This document shows, in pieces, positions 1 through 9,664 of a DNA stretch of 64,000 nucleotides (position 1 is the first letter of the stretch; each line of letters opens with the position of its first letter). This stretch comes from Desulfobacula sp. (GTDB lineage: Bacteria > Desulfobacterota > Desulfobacteria > Desulfobacterales > Desulfobacteraceae): the NCBI GenBank assembly GCA_023701135.1, contig JAMPXP010000012.1, positions 62,001 to 126,000 of the forward strand. The letters are read 5' to 3'. The position numbers and the translations under genes were made by a program. The notes below the pieces were generated by a model that did no database searches, was not told the DNA's origin, and saw only the letters and a program-made list of their open reading frames with translations.

Positions 1-1398
1 GGTCATGAGATACCGGTCCTCAGTGGGCCGCTGGATGGTGTACCCGAGGGAACCGATCCCTCTGGGGATGATGGAAACCTTATGCACCGGATCTGAACCG
101 GAAATGGCCGCGGCCACAATGGCATGGCCCATCTCATGATAAGCGACAATCTCCCGTTCCCGGGAATTCAAAAGCCGGTTTCTGCGTTCAAGTCCGGCCA
201 CAATCCGTTCCACGCCGGTATTGAAATCCTGGAGGGATATGTTGTCGGCATTGCGGCGCGTCGCGGCCAGAGCAGCCTCGTTGACCAGGTTTTCCAGATC
301 AGCACCGGTAAATCCGGGAGTGAGGGCCGCCACCTGTTCCAGATCCGTGCTGTCATCCAGTTTTACCTTTTTGACATGAACCTGGAGAATGGCCAGCCGC
401 CCCTGCTTGTCCGGCCGATCCACGAGAACCTGGCGATCAAAGCGGCCCGCCCTGAGAAGCGCCGGGTCCAGGACTTCCGGCCGGTTCGTAGCGGCGATCA
501 GCACTATCCCGCTCATGGCATCAAACCCGTCCATTTCCACCAGAAGCTGATTCAGGGTTTGTTCTTTCTCATCATGGCCACCGCTAAACCCGGATGCGCC
601 CCTGGCACTTCCCATGGCATCCAGCTCATCGATAAAAATAATGGCCGGCGCTTTTTGCCGGGCCTGTTCAAAAAGATCCCGCACCCGGGCCGCACCTACC
701 CCCACAAACATTTCCACAAAATCCGAACCCGAGATGGAAAAAAAAGGAACCCCTGCTTCACCGGCAATAGCCCTGGCAAAAAGTGTCTTTCCCGTGCCCG
801 GCGGACCCACCAGCAGGATGCCCTTGGGCATGCGGGCCCCCAGGCGGCCATAACGCTCCGGCGCTTTCAGAAATTCCACGGTTTCCCTGAGCTCGGCCTT
901 GGCTTCCTCGACGCCGGCCACATCGGCAAAGGTGGTCTTGATATCGGTTTCCACATACACTTTGGCCTTGCTCTTTCCAATGGACATGAACCCCCCGCCG
1001 GCGCCCATCTGGCCGGACATGCGGCGCATGATCAGAAACCAGATCCCGAAGAAGAAAAGGGTGGGCAGAATCCAGGACAGCATCGTTGAAAAAAACCGGC
1101 TTTCGATATGGCCTGAAAATTTCACATCGTATTTCTGAAGCTCTTCGGCCAGGCCGTTTTCGACGCGAGTGGTCCGGAAATACCGTTTGTTCGGCGGCTG
1201 GGGGTCTTTGAGTTCTCCCCGGATCTCATCGGCTGTGATAACAATCTCCTTAACCCTGCCTTCCCGGACCAGGGTCTGGAATTCACTGTAGGCCAAAGGG
1301 GAAATGGACTGGTAACTCATCCAGAGATCATGAAAAAGAATAATGCCCAGAATGGCCATCGTCACATAAAACAGATTGAAACGGGTTATTTTCTGCAT
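1..1398 (-). CDS. ftsH: FtsH ATP-dependent zinc metalloprotease (C-terminus beyond window)
   Basis: Membrane-anchored AAA+ protease that degrades misfolded membrane proteins and selected regulators. The 466 codons present show an N-terminal membrane segment, a short periplasmic region and a second hydrophobic segment near residue 110. The AAA module follows, with Walker A GPPGTGKT near residue 196 and a Walker [10 protein letters not shown] further on. The zinc site HEMGH lies at about residues 421-425 (124-138). The C-terminal part of the protease domain runs off the left edge. The ATG at 1398 is chosen because GAGGAGG lies a few bases upstream. It follows dapF on the same strand after a 147-base gap in which I see no gene. 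The family assignment is firm. Confidence 0.97.
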   Translation of the reverse strand, partial: MQKITRFNLFYVTMAILGIILFHDLWMSYQSISPLAYSEFQTLVREGRVKEIVITADEIRGELKDPQPPNKRYFRTTRVENGLAEELQKYDVKFSGHIESRFFSTMLSWILPTLFFFGIWFLIMRRMSGQMGAGGGFMSIGKSKAKVYVETDIKTTFADVAGVEEAKAELRETVEFLKAPERYGRLGARMPKGILLVGPPGTGKTLFARAIAGEAGVPFFSISGSDFVEMFVGVGAARVRDLFEQARQKAPAIIFIDELDAMGSARGASGFSGGHDEKEQTLNQLLVEMDGFDAMSGIVLIAATNRPEVLDPALLRAGRFDRQVLVDRPDKQGRLAILQVHVKKVKLDDSTDLEQVAALTPGFTGADLENLVNEAALAATRRNADNISLQDFNTGVERIVAGLERRNRLLNSREREIVAYHEMGHAIVAAAISGSDPVHKVSIIPRGIGSLGYTIQRPTEDRYLMT

Positions 1399-1545
1399 GT
1401 CAATCCCTCCTCATTGAGAATATGATGACTGGAATTTCTCAAGTTCAGGCTGTTGTCAGATGATATTCAAACGCAATATATTTAGCACAATTCTCACGGG
1501 ATTTCTTCATTTTTTTTATGGCTGACGGCCTCTTCCGGTTTGGAT

Positions 1546-2397
1546 TCAGATTTTCACCCGGCCCTCAAACACCAGGGTGGCCGGGCCGGTTTTGAACACA
1601 TGGTTGGTGGCCTTGTCCCAGTGGATGTCCAGATCGCCGCCGGGAAGGTGAATCAGAGCCCGGTCTTCGGTCCGGCCCGTGAGATGGGCCGCCACAAGAA
1701 CGGCGCAGGCGCCGGTGCCGCAGGCCAGGGTGACCCCGGCCCCCCTTTCCCAAACTTTCATATTCAGCTCGGTCCGGCTGAGAACCTGGACAAATTCCAC
1801 ATTGATTTTTTCCGGGAAGCGCTCATGGGTTTCAATGGCCCGGCCTTCGGTTTCAAGGTCCAGGGTGTCATAGGAGTCCACAAAAATCACCGCATGGGGG
1901 TTGCCCATGGATACGGCGGTGATCCGGTATTCCCGTCCGCCGACGGTCAGAAGTTCATCCAGAGCTTTTTCATTGGGGCTTTCAAAGGGGATGTCCCGGC
2001 ACAAAAGAATGGGCTCTCCCACATCCACCCGAACCGACTGAACCTGGCCCTTGTCATCCAGAAGGATTTCCGGGATGACCGTCCCGGCCTTGGTGTCCAC
2101 CCTGAACCGTTTTTTGGAGATCATTTTCTTTTCATACAGGAGTTTGGCAAAACACCGCATGCCGTTGCCGCACATTTCAGCTTCGGACCCGTCTGAGTTG
2201 TAGATCCTGAATTTGCTGTCATGGTCCTGTGAATCCAGGATCAGGATGATGCCGTCGGCGCCGATGCCGAAATGCCGGGAGCACAGCATTTGCGCCAATT
2301 CGGGATAGGGCCGGTAAGACCCTATGTTTCCCGCCCGGTCATCAATGAGAACAAAATCATTGCCCAGGCCTTCCATTTTTACGAATTCAATTTCCAT
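1546..2397 (-). CDS. dapF: Diaminopimelate epimerase
   Basis: Cofactor-independent racemase that converts LL- to meso-diaminopimelate for lysine and peptidoglycan synthesis in the cytoplasm. At 283 residues it has the usual family length. Both catalytic cysteines are visible: Cys76 in CGNGMRC and Cys226 in ACGTGAC, each at the tip of one half of the pseudo-symmetric fold. The N-terminal GLGNDF signature is also present. The ATG at 2397 is preferred over the in-frame TTG at 2400 because GAGGTGAG is well placed upstream. It lies 12 bases after rnd on the same strand, so the two are probably co-transcribed. Confidence 0.96.
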   Translation of the reverse strand: MEIEFVKMEGLGNDFVLIDDRAGNIGSYRPYPELAQMLCSRHFGIGADGIILILDSQDHDSKFRIYNSDGSEAEMCGNGMRCFAKLLYEKKMISKKRFRVDTKAGTVIPEILLDDKGQVQSVRVDVGEPILLCRDIPFESPNEKALDELLTVGGREYRITAVSMGNPHAVIFVDSYDTLDLETEGRAIETHERFPEKINVEFVQVLSRTELNMKVWERGAGVTLACGTGACAVLVAAHLTGRTEDRALIHLPGGDLDIHWDKATNHVFKTGPATLVFEGRVKI

Positions 2398-2409
2398 CAA
2401 TTTCTCACC

Positions 2410-3543
2410 TCATGCTCTGCAATATTTAAGGGTGGACAGGATCTCCTCCCCCATGGCTTCCACCTGCCAGCGCCGGATGGGGGCTATTTCCAACAGCTCT
2501 TCACGGGTGCCGGGATTTTTCGCGGCAATGCCTTCGATGGCGGTATTGTTCAGCAAAAGGCCGGGCTCCATGTCCATGGCAAGGCTGAGCCTTTCCCGCA
2601 TCTTTTTCAGCCGCTCAATCCTTGCTTCGGCTTTCTCATCCCTTTTGGGCCGCCTCATTTTCGGATAGGAGGGCAAATCCTTGTGGGGCAGGGCCAGGGC
2701 CCGGACAACGGCGTCCACGCAGAGGCTGCCGTACATGCTGGCCTGCTTGGGGCTCAGTGCCCGCATCTGAAGCATCCTTTCCACGGTAACGGGTTTTTCA
2801 ACGGCCATGGTCATGAGAGACTCGTTTGAGATCACTTTAAACAGGGGCAGATCTTTTTTTTCGGCAATGCTTAGGCGCATCCCCAAAAGGCTTTCAAGGA
2901 CGGCCAGGGTCCTGTTTTCCAGTTTTCCGGCCCCTTTGAATTTCAGGAACAAGGGCAGCGTGTGATTGCCCTCATACCGGACCTGGGCCTGGATTTCAAA
3001 TTCTTCCTGGGCCCAGGAGAGCCGTCCTTTTTCCACAAGCTGGCGGCTCAGGATGTCCTGAAGCTCGATGAGATGGGTCACATCCCCCACGGAATATTCG
3101 ATCATTTCAGGGCTGAGGGGCCGTCTGGACCAGTCTTCCTTTTGAAATTTCTTATTGGCGTCCACGTTGAAATGCTTTTTGAGAAGGGCCCCCAGCCCCC
3201 TTTCCCGGACACCCAGGAACCGGCAGGCAATTTCCGTATCAAAAAGATTCTTCACTCGGGCCTGATACTCCCGGTCTAGGGTTCGGATATCAAAATCCGC
3301 CCCATGGAACACGGTCATGACATCGCTGTGCTCCAGCACCCGGATAAAAAACGGAGCCGCGTTGATTTCAAAGGGATCAATTAGAAAAGCCTGTTTTCCG
3401 GCGGCAATCTGGATAAGACAGATTTTTTCCTTGAAACAGTGCATGGAATCGGCTTCCAGGTCCACCCCGATGATTTTTTCCTTTAAAAGCTCCTCACAGA
3501 CCTGCCGTAACGCTGTATCCGATTCAATAAACGTATAATTCAA
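2410..3543 (-). CDS. rnd: Ribonuclease D family 3'-5' exonuclease
   Basis: DEDDy-type exoribonuclease that trims tRNA and other small RNA 3' ends. The first acidic pair is in VDLEAD (near residue 27), the second motif is HGADFD, and the third carries the Tyr and Asp of YSVGDVTHL. The C-terminal part looks like two HRDC-type helical modules, as in E. coli RNase D (375 residues; 377 here). The start codon is TTG at 3543 with AAGGGG upstream. The next Met (residue 34) would remove the first catalytic acids, so TTG is required. It heads the rnd-dapF pair and diverges from thrS across only about 84 bases. Confidence 0.92.
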   Translation of the reverse strand: MNYTFIESDTALRQVCEELLKEKIIGVDLEADSMHCFKEKICLIQIAAGKQAFLIDPFEINAAPFFIRVLEHSDVMTVFHGADFDIRTLDREYQARVKNLFDTEIACRFLGVRERGLGALLKKHFNVDANKKFQKEDWSRRPLSPEMIEYSVGDVTHLIELQDILSRQLVEKGRLSWAQEEFEIQAQVRYEGNHTLPLFLKFKGAGKLENRTLAVLESLLGMRLSIAEKKDLPLFKVISNESLMTMAVEKPVTVERMLQMRALSPKQASMYGSLCVDAVVRALALPHKDLPSYPKMRRPKRDEKAEARIERLKKMRERLSLAMDMEPGLLLNNTAIEGIAAKNPGTREELLEIAPIRRWQVEAMGEEILSTLKYCRA

Positions 3544-3627
3544 TATTTTTCCCCTTGATTGTTTACCCTACTTCTTCTAAAATTTGTGTCTTACATTTAA
3601 CAGATAACAGAACACAATGGAAACAAA

Positions 3628-5553
3628 ATGATTCATATCACCTTTCCGGACAACCGGATCAAACCCTTTGAAGCGGCCCCGACAGGGCTGGATGTGGCCA
3701 AAAGCATTTCCGAGGGATTTGCCGGAAACTGTGTGGCCATGACCCTCAACGGCGCTTTAAAGGACCTGAGCCATGTCATCACCGAAGATGCGGCCGTGAG
3801 CTTTATCACCGTCAAAGATGCGGAAGGCCTGGACATCCTGCGCCATTCCTCGGCCCATGTCATGGCCGAAGCCGTGCTGAATATTTACAAAGACGCTAAA
3901 CTCACCATCGGGCCCGTGGTGGAAGACGGGTTCTATTACGACATCGACATGGCCCCCATCTCGGAAGAGGATTTCGGGCCCATTGAGGCGGAAATGGCCA
4001 GGATCATCAATGCCAAAGCCGGCTTTGAACGCAAAGTGGTTTCAAAACAGGAAGCCATGGCCATTTTCAAGGACAATCCCTTTAAACTGGAACTCATCCG
4101 GGACCTGCCCGAATCCGAGGAGATCTCCCTGTATCAAAACGGACAATTCATCGACCTGTGCCGCGGGCCCCACATTCCCCATACCGGCATGATCAAAGGG
4201 TTTAAATTGTTGAAAATATCCGGGGCCTACTGGCGGGCGGACCAGGCCAGGGAACAGCTCCAGCGCCTCTACGGCATTTCGTTTTTCGATAAAAAGGCCC
4301 TGAACCAGTATATCCATCTCATCGAAGAGGCCAAAAAGCGGGACCACCGGAAACTCGGCACCCGGCTGGACCTGTTCTCTTTTCATGACGAAGCGGCCGG
4401 CATGCCCTTTTTCCACGCCAAGGGCATCGAGATCTGGAACGCCCTCCTGGACTACTGGCGGGATGTGCACAAAGCCGCGGGTTATGTGGAAACCAAGACC
4501 CCGGTCATGCTGAACCGGAAACTCTGGGAACAGAGCGGCCACTGGGAAAACTACAGGGAAAACATGTATACTTCCGTCATTGACGAGGAAGAATATGCCA
4601 TCAAGCCCATGAACTGCCCCGGGGGCATGCTGCTCTATAAAACAAAATCCTATTCCTACAGGGATCTGCCTTTGCGGGCCGGGGAAATCGGCCTGGTCCA
4701 CCGGCACGAATTGTCCGGGGCCCTGTCCGGGCTCTTCCGGGTCCGGGCCTTTCACCAGGATGACGCCCATATTTTCATGACCGCGGACCAGATCGAAGAG
4801 GAGGTCCTGGGGGTTCTCAAGCTTGCCAAAACCGTCTACAGCCGGTTCGGCCTTGATTTTCACCTGGAGCTGTCCACCCGGCCCAAAAAATCCATCGGTT
4901 CCGACGCCCAGTGGGAAGAGGCCACCAACGGCCTCAAGGCCGCTCTGGCAGCCTACGGCAGAGAATCCGGGAAAGACTATGCGATCAACGAGGGGGACGG
5001 CGCCTTTTACGGCCCCAAAATCGATATCCACATCAAGGACGCCCTGGGCCGGACCTGGCAATGCGGCACGGTCCAGCTCGACATGTCTTTGCCCGAACGG
5101 TTCGATCTTTCCTACAAGGGCCAGGACAACGAAAAACACCGGCCCATCATGATCCACCGCGTCATCTACGGCTCCCTGGAACGGTTCTTCGGTATCCTGG
5201 TGGAACATTTTGCAGGTAAATTTCCTTTGTGGCTGGCTCCGGTCCAGGTGGTGCTCCTGCCCATCAACCAGGATCTTCTGGCCCATGCCGAGGCCGTCAA
5301 GGCAGAGCTTGAGACCTATAAAATCCGGTGCGAGGTGGACAAAAAGAACGAGACCCTGAAAAAGAAGATCCGGGATGCCCAACTGGACTATGTGCCGCTC
5401 ATCATCACCCTGGGTGAAAAAGAAAAGGAAACCGGCACCCTTTCGGTCCGGACCCTGGACGGCAAGGTCAGGATGGGAATCACCATGGAAGAATTTGTAA
5501 AGCCGGTGCTGCACCATATCAAGGAAAGAACCCTGGATGAAGCCGTATTCTAA
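3628..5553 (+). CDS. thrS: Threonine--tRNA ligase
   Basis: Class II synthetase that charges tRNA-Thr. The domain order is an N-terminal TGS domain, the editing domain with HSSAHVMAEAV, the catalytic core with MNCPGGM (zinc Cys), motif 2 around HRHELSGALSGLFRVR, motif 3 near IYGSLERFFG, and an anticodon-binding domain. The 641 residues match the family. The infC-rpmI-rplT genes that often follow thrS are absent. Instead two small membrane-protein genes overlap end to start and probably share its transcript. The 84-base leader region is too short for a T-box, and I see none. Confidence 0.98.
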   Translation: MIHITFPDNRIKPFEAAPTGLDVAKSISEGFAGNCVAMTLNGALKDLSHVITEDAAVSFITVKDAEGLDILRHSSAHVMAEAVLNIYKDAKLTIGPVVEDGFYYDIDMAPISEEDFGPIEAEMARIINAKAGFERKVVSKQEAMAIFKDNPFKLELIRDLPESEEISLYQNGQFIDLCRGPHIPHTGMIKGFKLLKISGAYWRADQAREQLQRLYGISFFDKKALNQYIHLIEEAKKRDHRKLGTRLDLFSFHDEAAGMPFFHAKGIEIWNALLDYWRDVHKAAGYVETKTPVMLNRKLWEQSGHWENYRENMYTSVIDEEEYAIKPMNCPGGMLLYKTKSYSYRDLPLRAGEIGLVHRHELSGALSGLFRVRAFHQDDAHIFMTADQIEEEVLGVLKLAKTVYSRFGLDFHLELSTRPKKSIGSDAQWEEATNGLKAALAAYGRESGKDYAINEGDGAFYGPKIDIHIKDALGRTWQCGTVQLDMSLPERFDLSYKGQDNEKHRPIMIHRVIYGSLERFFGILVEHFAGKFPLWLAPVQVVLLPINQDLLAHAEAVKAELETYKIRCEVDKKNETLKKKIRDAQLDYVPLIITLGEKEKETGTLSVRTLDGKVRMGITMEEFVKPVLHHIKERTLDEAVF

Positions 5554-5929
5554 CGCCGTTTCACGGACGATTACCCATAGACTGCCGGTCATTGCCTATT
5601 GCTTTGGCATTTTCCGGCAGTCTTCCTATCCGGCCATCCTTTCCGAGCCCATTTTTCCCCATTTTGACAAATTGGCCCATTTTTTGATCTATGCTTTTCT
5701 GGCCGTGCTTTGTGTGCGGGCCCTTCAAGCTGAAAAGCCCTTCTGGCCTCCCCTGCGAAGCCTCCTCATGGCCGTTGCCTTTTGCTGGGCCTTCGGGTTA
5801 TCCGATGAAATCCACCAGGCCTTTGTTCCGTTAAGGGACGCCTCTGTTTTTGATTTTGCGGCAGACTGCCTGGGATGCCTGTCCGGCGGTTATTTCTATC
5901 TTAATTTCAGGACCGCCCGGACATCATGA
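5537..5929 (+). CDS. VanZ-like membrane protein
   Basis: Small 130-residue protein with about four hydrophobic segments. The pattern of a Lys/Ala-His pair in FDKLAHFLIYAFLAV and an acidic SDEIHQAF...RDASVFDFAADCLG stretch is typical of the VanZ-like family. Members are integral membrane proteins; most have no proven function beyond a link to glycopeptide tolerance in some Firmicutes. The ATG at 5537 lies inside the last codons of thrS (17-base overlap) with AAGGAAAG upstream, so translation is probably coupled. Confidence 0.85.
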   Translation: MKPYSNAVSRTITHRLPVIAYCFGIFRQSSYPAILSEPIFPHFDKLAHFLIYAFLAVLCVRALQAEKPFWPPLRSLLMAVAFCWAFGLSDEIHQAFVPLRDASVFDFAADCLGCLSGGYFYLNFRTARTS

Positions 5930-6282
5930 ACCGCATCACCCTCACCATCCTGTTGCTGGCGTGCAGCAACGTCTTCATGACCTTTGCCTGGTACGGCCAT
6001 CTGCGCAACCTGTCCCATAAGCCCTGGATCATTGCGGCCCTGGTGAGCTGGGGCATCGCCCTGTTTGAATACCTGCTCCAGGTGCCGGCCAACCGCCTGG
6101 GCCACGGGGCCATGGCCGTGGGGCAGCTCAAGATCCTGCAGGAAGTCATTACTCTCCTGATCTTTGTGCCCTTCTCCGTCTTTTACCTCAAGGAAAAGCT
6201 GTCCCTGGATTATCTCTGGGCCGGATGCTGCCTTCTCGGGGCCGTGTTCTTCATCTTCCGCAAAAAGCTCATGGGGGCGTGA
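5926..6282 (+). CDS. DUF486 (DMT-type) small membrane protein
   Basis: A 118-residue protein with four predicted membrane helices. LLLACSNVFMTFAWYGHL near the start and the WGIALFEYLLQVPANR stretch are hallmarks of the DUF486 family, a short branch of the drug/metabolite transporter fold. The substrate is unknown. Its ATG overlaps the stop of the VanZ-like gene in an ATGA arrangement, so it is the third member of the thrS unit. It converges with the rhodanese gene across 21 bases, where I see no clear terminator hairpin. Confidence 0.85.
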   Translation: MNRITLTILLLACSNVFMTFAWYGHLRNLSHKPWIIAALVSWGIALFEYLLQVPANRLGHGAMAVGQLKILQEVITLLIFVPFSVFYLKEKLSLDYLWAGCCLLGAVFFIFRKKLMGA

Positions 6283-6303
6283 AAGGCCTTATCCGGCAAT
6301 GAT

Positions 6304-6621
6304 TTATTCGACGGCCCCGCCGTTTTCAGTCCAGGCCTGGAGACCGCCTTCCAGGAATACCGCTTTCAGCCCTTCCTGATGCAATTGATCCGCCACGGAC
6401 CGGCTCACGGACCCGCCCCTGACGCAATAGACGACGGTGAGGCGGTCCTTATGCAATTGTTTGGCCCAGGCCCCGGTATTCTCAGGGTCCTGCCAAAGGG
6501 CGGAGCTGATTTTCCGGGGGCTTGCCAGATAATCGGCTTTGCGGCGGACATCCAGCAGGGTCATCTTGTCTTTGTCTTTCAAAAGGGCCTCTAATTCTGT
6601 GGCTGTAATGGAATCCGTCAT
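6304..6621 (-). CDS. Single-domain rhodanese-like protein
   Basis: A 105-residue single rhodanese domain. The active-site loop is YCVRGGS, with the persulfide Cys retained, preceded by LLDVRRKADY. Such proteins transfer sulfane sulfur or help keep thiols reduced. The ATG at 6621 has AAGGAG upstream. A longer in-frame extension would run back through chrA in another frame and is spurious. It is the last gene of the chromate operon, 17 bases after chrA; rhodanese genes at the end of chr operons are a recurring arrangement, although its role in chromate tolerance is inferred. Confidence 0.9.
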   Translation of the reverse strand: MTDSITATELEALLKDKDKMTLLDVRRKADYLASPRKISSALWQDPENTGAWAKQLHKDRLTVVYCVRGGSVSRSVADQLHQEGLKAVFLEGGLQAWTENGGAVE

Positions 6622-6638
6622 GATCGTTCTCCTTGTTT

Positions 6639-7934
6639 TTATAACACAATCCCTTGCCAAACCACGCCCAGGGCTGCGCCCAAGGGCACCATATACTGGA
6701 TGGGAATATGGTATTTCTGCAGCAGCAGAAAGGAAACCAGGGCGGATGTCAGGGCAAAGATGTCCGGGCCGCCGCCATTGGGCAGGATGACCTTGTAACC
6801 GAACCAGACCGCAAGGTTGAGCACCACGCCCACCACGGCGGCCGTGACCCCTGTGAGAGCGGCCTGGAGGCGCTGGTTCCCGGCCATGGCCTCGACAAAA
6901 GGGGCTCCGGCAAAGATAAAGAAAAAGCTGGGCAGAAAGGTGACATAGGTGGTGATCAGAGCGCCAAGAATCCCGGCCGTTAAAGGCGCGAGACCTTCCG
7001 GCAGGGTCCATCCCCCTACGAACCCCACAAATTGCGTCACCATGATAAGAGGCCCGGGGGTGGATTCTGCAAGGCCGAGGCCGATAAGCATCTGTTTGGC
7101 GGTGAGCCATCCACTGGAGACGGCCACATCCGTAATATAGCTCAGAACGGCATAGGCCCCGCCAAAGGTGACAAAGGCGGCTTTGCTGAAAAAGAGAGCA
7201 ATCCGGGACAGGGTGCTGTCATAGCCAGCCCAGATCCATACCGCCCCCACCACAACGATCCACAAACCGAAAAAGACCAGGAAGATCCGGAAAACATGGG
7301 CCACAGAAGGCCTCCTTGCCTCTTGATCCGCTGCCGGTTCGGCAAGACATTCCCTTGTTTTTTCATCAAAAGCGCCTTTGCAGAAGACCTCCGGGACGAG
7401 GCGCTGCATGACCAGCCCGCCCAGGGCAGCCCCTGCGACGATATACGGGAAGGGCAGTTTAAAGAAAAATATGGCGGCAAAGGCGGCGGCGGCAAATCCA
7501 TACAAAAACCGGTGGCGGAGGGCCTTTTTCCCGATGCGCAGCACAGCCTCCACCACCACGACCACCACCACGGGCTGGATACCGTAGAAGGCCGCCGCCA
7601 CCGTTGGGATATGGATATGGGCCACGGCCAGCCAACTGAGCGCCAGCATGACGAATATGGAGGGGATGACAAAGAGGGCTCCGGCAGTGACCCCGCCCAG
7701 GGCGCCGTGCATTCGCCAGCCGATATAGGTGGCCAGTTGCTGGGCTTCGGGTCCGGGCAGCAGCATGCAGAAATTCAACGCCCGCAGAAACTGGTTTTCG
7801 CTGATCCAGTGTTTGCGTTCCACCACTTCCTGGTGCATGATGGCGATCTGGCCGGCCGGGCCGCCAAAACTGATAAATCCCAGCTTGGCCCAGAATTTCA
7901 AAGCCTCCTTAAAAGGGATGGTCGAGGTCTTCAT
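6639..7934 (-). CDS. chrA: Chromate efflux transporter ChrA (two-domain CHR family)
   Basis: Membrane transporter that exports chromate and protects the cell from it. The 431 residues contain two homologous CHR domains. The first has FISFGGPAGQIAIMH and LLPGPEAQQLATYIGW; the second has FVTFGGAYAVLSYI and ESTPGPLIMVTQFVGF. About ten hydrophobic segments are visible, with the halves joined by a charged linker near residues 185-210. The ATG at 7934 has AAGGAG upstream and starts one base after the MFS stop codon. Position within chrB-chrB'-mfs-chrA-rhodanese supports chromate rather than a generic sulfate substrate. Confidence 0.95.
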   Translation of the reverse strand: MKTSTIPFKEALKFWAKLGFISFGGPAGQIAIMHQEVVERKHWISENQFLRALNFCMLLPGPEAQQLATYIGWRMHGALGGVTAGALFVIPSIFVMLALSWLAVAHIHIPTVAAAFYGIQPVVVVVVVEAVLRIGKKALRHRFLYGFAAAAFAAIFFFKLPFPYIVAGAALGGLVMQRLVPEVFCKGAFDEKTRECLAEPAADQEARRPSVAHVFRIFLVFFGLWIVVVGAVWIWAGYDSTLSRIALFFSKAAFVTFGGAYAVLSYITDVAVSSGWLTAKQMLIGLGLAESTPGPLIMVTQFVGFVGGWTLPEGLAPLTAGILGALITTYVTFLPSFFFIFAGAPFVEAMAGNQRLQAALTGVTAAVVGVVLNLAVWFGYKVILPNGGGPDIFALTSALVSFLLLQKYHIPIQYMVPLGAALGVVWQGIVL

Positions 7935-7935
7935 T

Positions 7936-9192
7936 TTAATTTCTCCTTATGGGATGAGACATTGTCATATCACTGCCGAAAATTGCAAACCCAAGCGTTC
8001 CCATGACCCCGAAACCAAAGGCGGTGACGAGATTCGCCTCGGGGCTGATCTGCCACAGGAAGGCCCCGCCCAGGGCCGCCAGGGCCACCACCATATCCCG
8101 GATCAGGTAATACAGGCCGAACATCCCGGCCTTGCAGCCCTCCGGGGCCAGGTCCATGATCAGGGCCTTGCGGGTGGGCTCGCCGAATTCTTTCAACCCC
8201 CTCATGATAAAGGCCAGGATCAGCCATTCAAGGGACCGGCTGTAAAGAAGGACCAGGGGAAACAGGGTGAAAAACACAAAGGTCATCAGGACAAAGGGCT
8301 TTTTGGTGCTGCGGTCGGCCAGGTACGCCACCGGGATATAGACGAGCATGGCCACTCCCATCTCGAGGGTGGTCAGGAACCCGAACTCCAGGGCGGATAC
8401 GGGCCGGGCAATGGTTTTCATGCACCAGACCACCACAAAGGCATAGGGAATCTGCTCACAGAAACGGATCAGGATATCGGTGGCCAGGAGCCGCTTCATG
8501 GCCGGATTCATCAACCGAAGCAATTTTAAAGGATTTTTTTCCGGGGTAAGTTCACAGGTATCGGTACCCTTTCCGGGCCTGTCTTCTTCAATCATCCACT
8601 GCTGGAGAAACAGGGCCAGAACCGCCATGACCAGGGCCGCCCCAAAGGCCAGGCGGATGCCGTTCTGCTCTCCCCAGATGCCGATAAACACCCCGCCGAC
8701 GACAGGGCCCAGCGCCATGGGAATGCGGCGGGTCAAGGAGTGCACACTCACGCCCATGGTCCGTTTGTTCTGCGGCAAGACCCGGTAGATCAGGCTCATG
8801 GTGGCCGGTAGGGAGATGGCTGACCATGAAATGAACAGCACTGCCCCGATCAGCACGGCCTGCCAGGCCGGGATCAGGATCACCAGGGCGAACCCGGCCA
8901 TGGCAATGAGATTGAACACCAGAAGGGAGCGCTTGGTGCCGATACGGTCGGACAGATAGCCGCCGGGAAACGCATACAGAGCCGACAGCAGATTGTCCAT
9001 GGCCTGCAGGAGACCCACGGCCAGGAACCCACCGCCCAGGGCCAGGATATAGATGGGCAGAAACCGTTCCGCCATCCTTTCCCCCATACCCACCAGAATC
9101 ACCATCGCCAGGAGACCCAGCGTGCTGCGCTGAAGTGCAAGAAAATCCGCCAGTCTTGAGATACGACTGGTCATCGTTACGGGATGGGTCAT
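7936..9192 (-). CDS. Major facilitator superfamily transporter of the chromate operon
   Basis: A 418-residue protein with about twelve hydrophobic segments. The MFS loop signature GGYLSDRIGTKR follows helix 2, and a related ADRSTKKP follows helix 8. The ATG at 9192 (MTHPVTM) is chosen because it sits four bases after the ChrB-like gene, whose tail supplies GGAAAGG; longer versions would overlap that gene by almost 200 bases. The substrate cannot be told from sequence. MFS genes between chrB and chrA occur in other proteobacterial chromate operons, so an accessory efflux role is likely but unproven. Confidence 0.88.
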   Translation of the reverse strand: MTHPVTMTSRISRLADFLALQRSTLGLLAMVILVGMGERMAERFLPIYILALGGGFLAVGLLQAMDNLLSALYAFPGGYLSDRIGTKRSLLVFNLIAMAGFALVILIPAWQAVLIGAVLFISWSAISLPATMSLIYRVLPQNKRTMGVSVHSLTRRIPMALGPVVGGVFIGIWGEQNGIRLAFGAALVMAVLALFLQQWMIEEDRPGKGTDTCELTPEKNPLKLLRLMNPAMKRLLATDILIRFCEQIPYAFVVVWCMKTIARPVSALEFGFLTTLEMGVAMLVYIPVAYLADRSTKKPFVLMTFVFFTLFPLVLLYSRSLEWLILAFIMRGLKEFGEPTRKALIMDLAPEGCKAGMFGLYYLIRDMVVALAALGGAFLWQISPEANLVTAFGFGVMGTLGFAIFGSDMTMSHPIRRN

Positions 9193-9196
9193 CCTT

Positions 9197-9640
9197 TTAC
9201 CTTTCCGGAACCGGTTCCGTATCCATTCTGCACCAGGCATACAGGGAATCATAAACCTCGAACTGGCGCTTAATATTTTCATGGTCATCGGCAAAAAAAC
9301 GCAGCCCATACCCCACGGCAATGGCCTCAAAGCCTGCTGCAAGCGGATCAGCCCCCAGATTGCCCGTATCTGCCGCATTAATCACCCTGGCCATGCGAAG
9401 AAGGGCCTTATCGGTGAGTTCATATTTTTTTATAATCACGTCAAAGGTGCAAAGATTATCCTGGTGATTCAATTCAGCACCGGTTGTATCAAAGGGAACG
9501 GCACCGGTTTCCCGGGCGGTTTTCAGGACATCAACCCTCGGGACAAACAAAAACTCGGCATCCGAGTCAATGAACCGTTTAATCAGCCAAGGGCAGGCTA
9601 CTCTGTCCACATGGACATGGGATCTTGTTATCCATTTCAT
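9197..9640 (-). CDS. ChrB C-terminal-domain protein
   Basis: A 147-residue stand-alone copy of the ChrB C-terminal domain. It begins WITRSHVHVDRVACPWLIKRF, which matches the start of the C-terminal half of the upstream ChrB (WVTRKNIFVDRMACGWLIRRF), and shares the later CTFDVIIKKY motif (CTFEVMIERL in ChrB). The conserved D-R-A/M-C-x-W-L-I and N-x-CTF elements suggest a metal or redox site, but the biochemistry is not established. GAGGAGA precedes the ATG at 9640. It lies 24 bases after chrB in the same operon and probably arose by duplication of that domain. Confidence 0.88.
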   Translation of the reverse strand: MKWITRSHVHVDRVACPWLIKRFIDSDAEFLFVPRVDVLKTARETGAVPFDTTGAELNHQDNLCTFDVIIKKYELTDKALLRMARVINAADTGNLGADPLAAGFEAIAVGYGLRFFADDHENIKRQFEVYDSLYAWCRMDTEPVPER

Positions 9641-9664
9641 TGTTGTCTCCTCTATTCACATTTT

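Noticed and set aside
4042-5592. Long open frame on the minus strand opposite thrS
   Set aside because: It mirrors the codon structure of thrS, is rich in Gly/Pro/Phe without any recognisable motif, and has no ribosome-binding site. It is a shadow.
6622-7110. N-terminal extension of the rhodanese gene through the chrA region
   Set aside because: It would overlap chrA in another frame; the domain and the ribosome-binding site both place the start at 6621.
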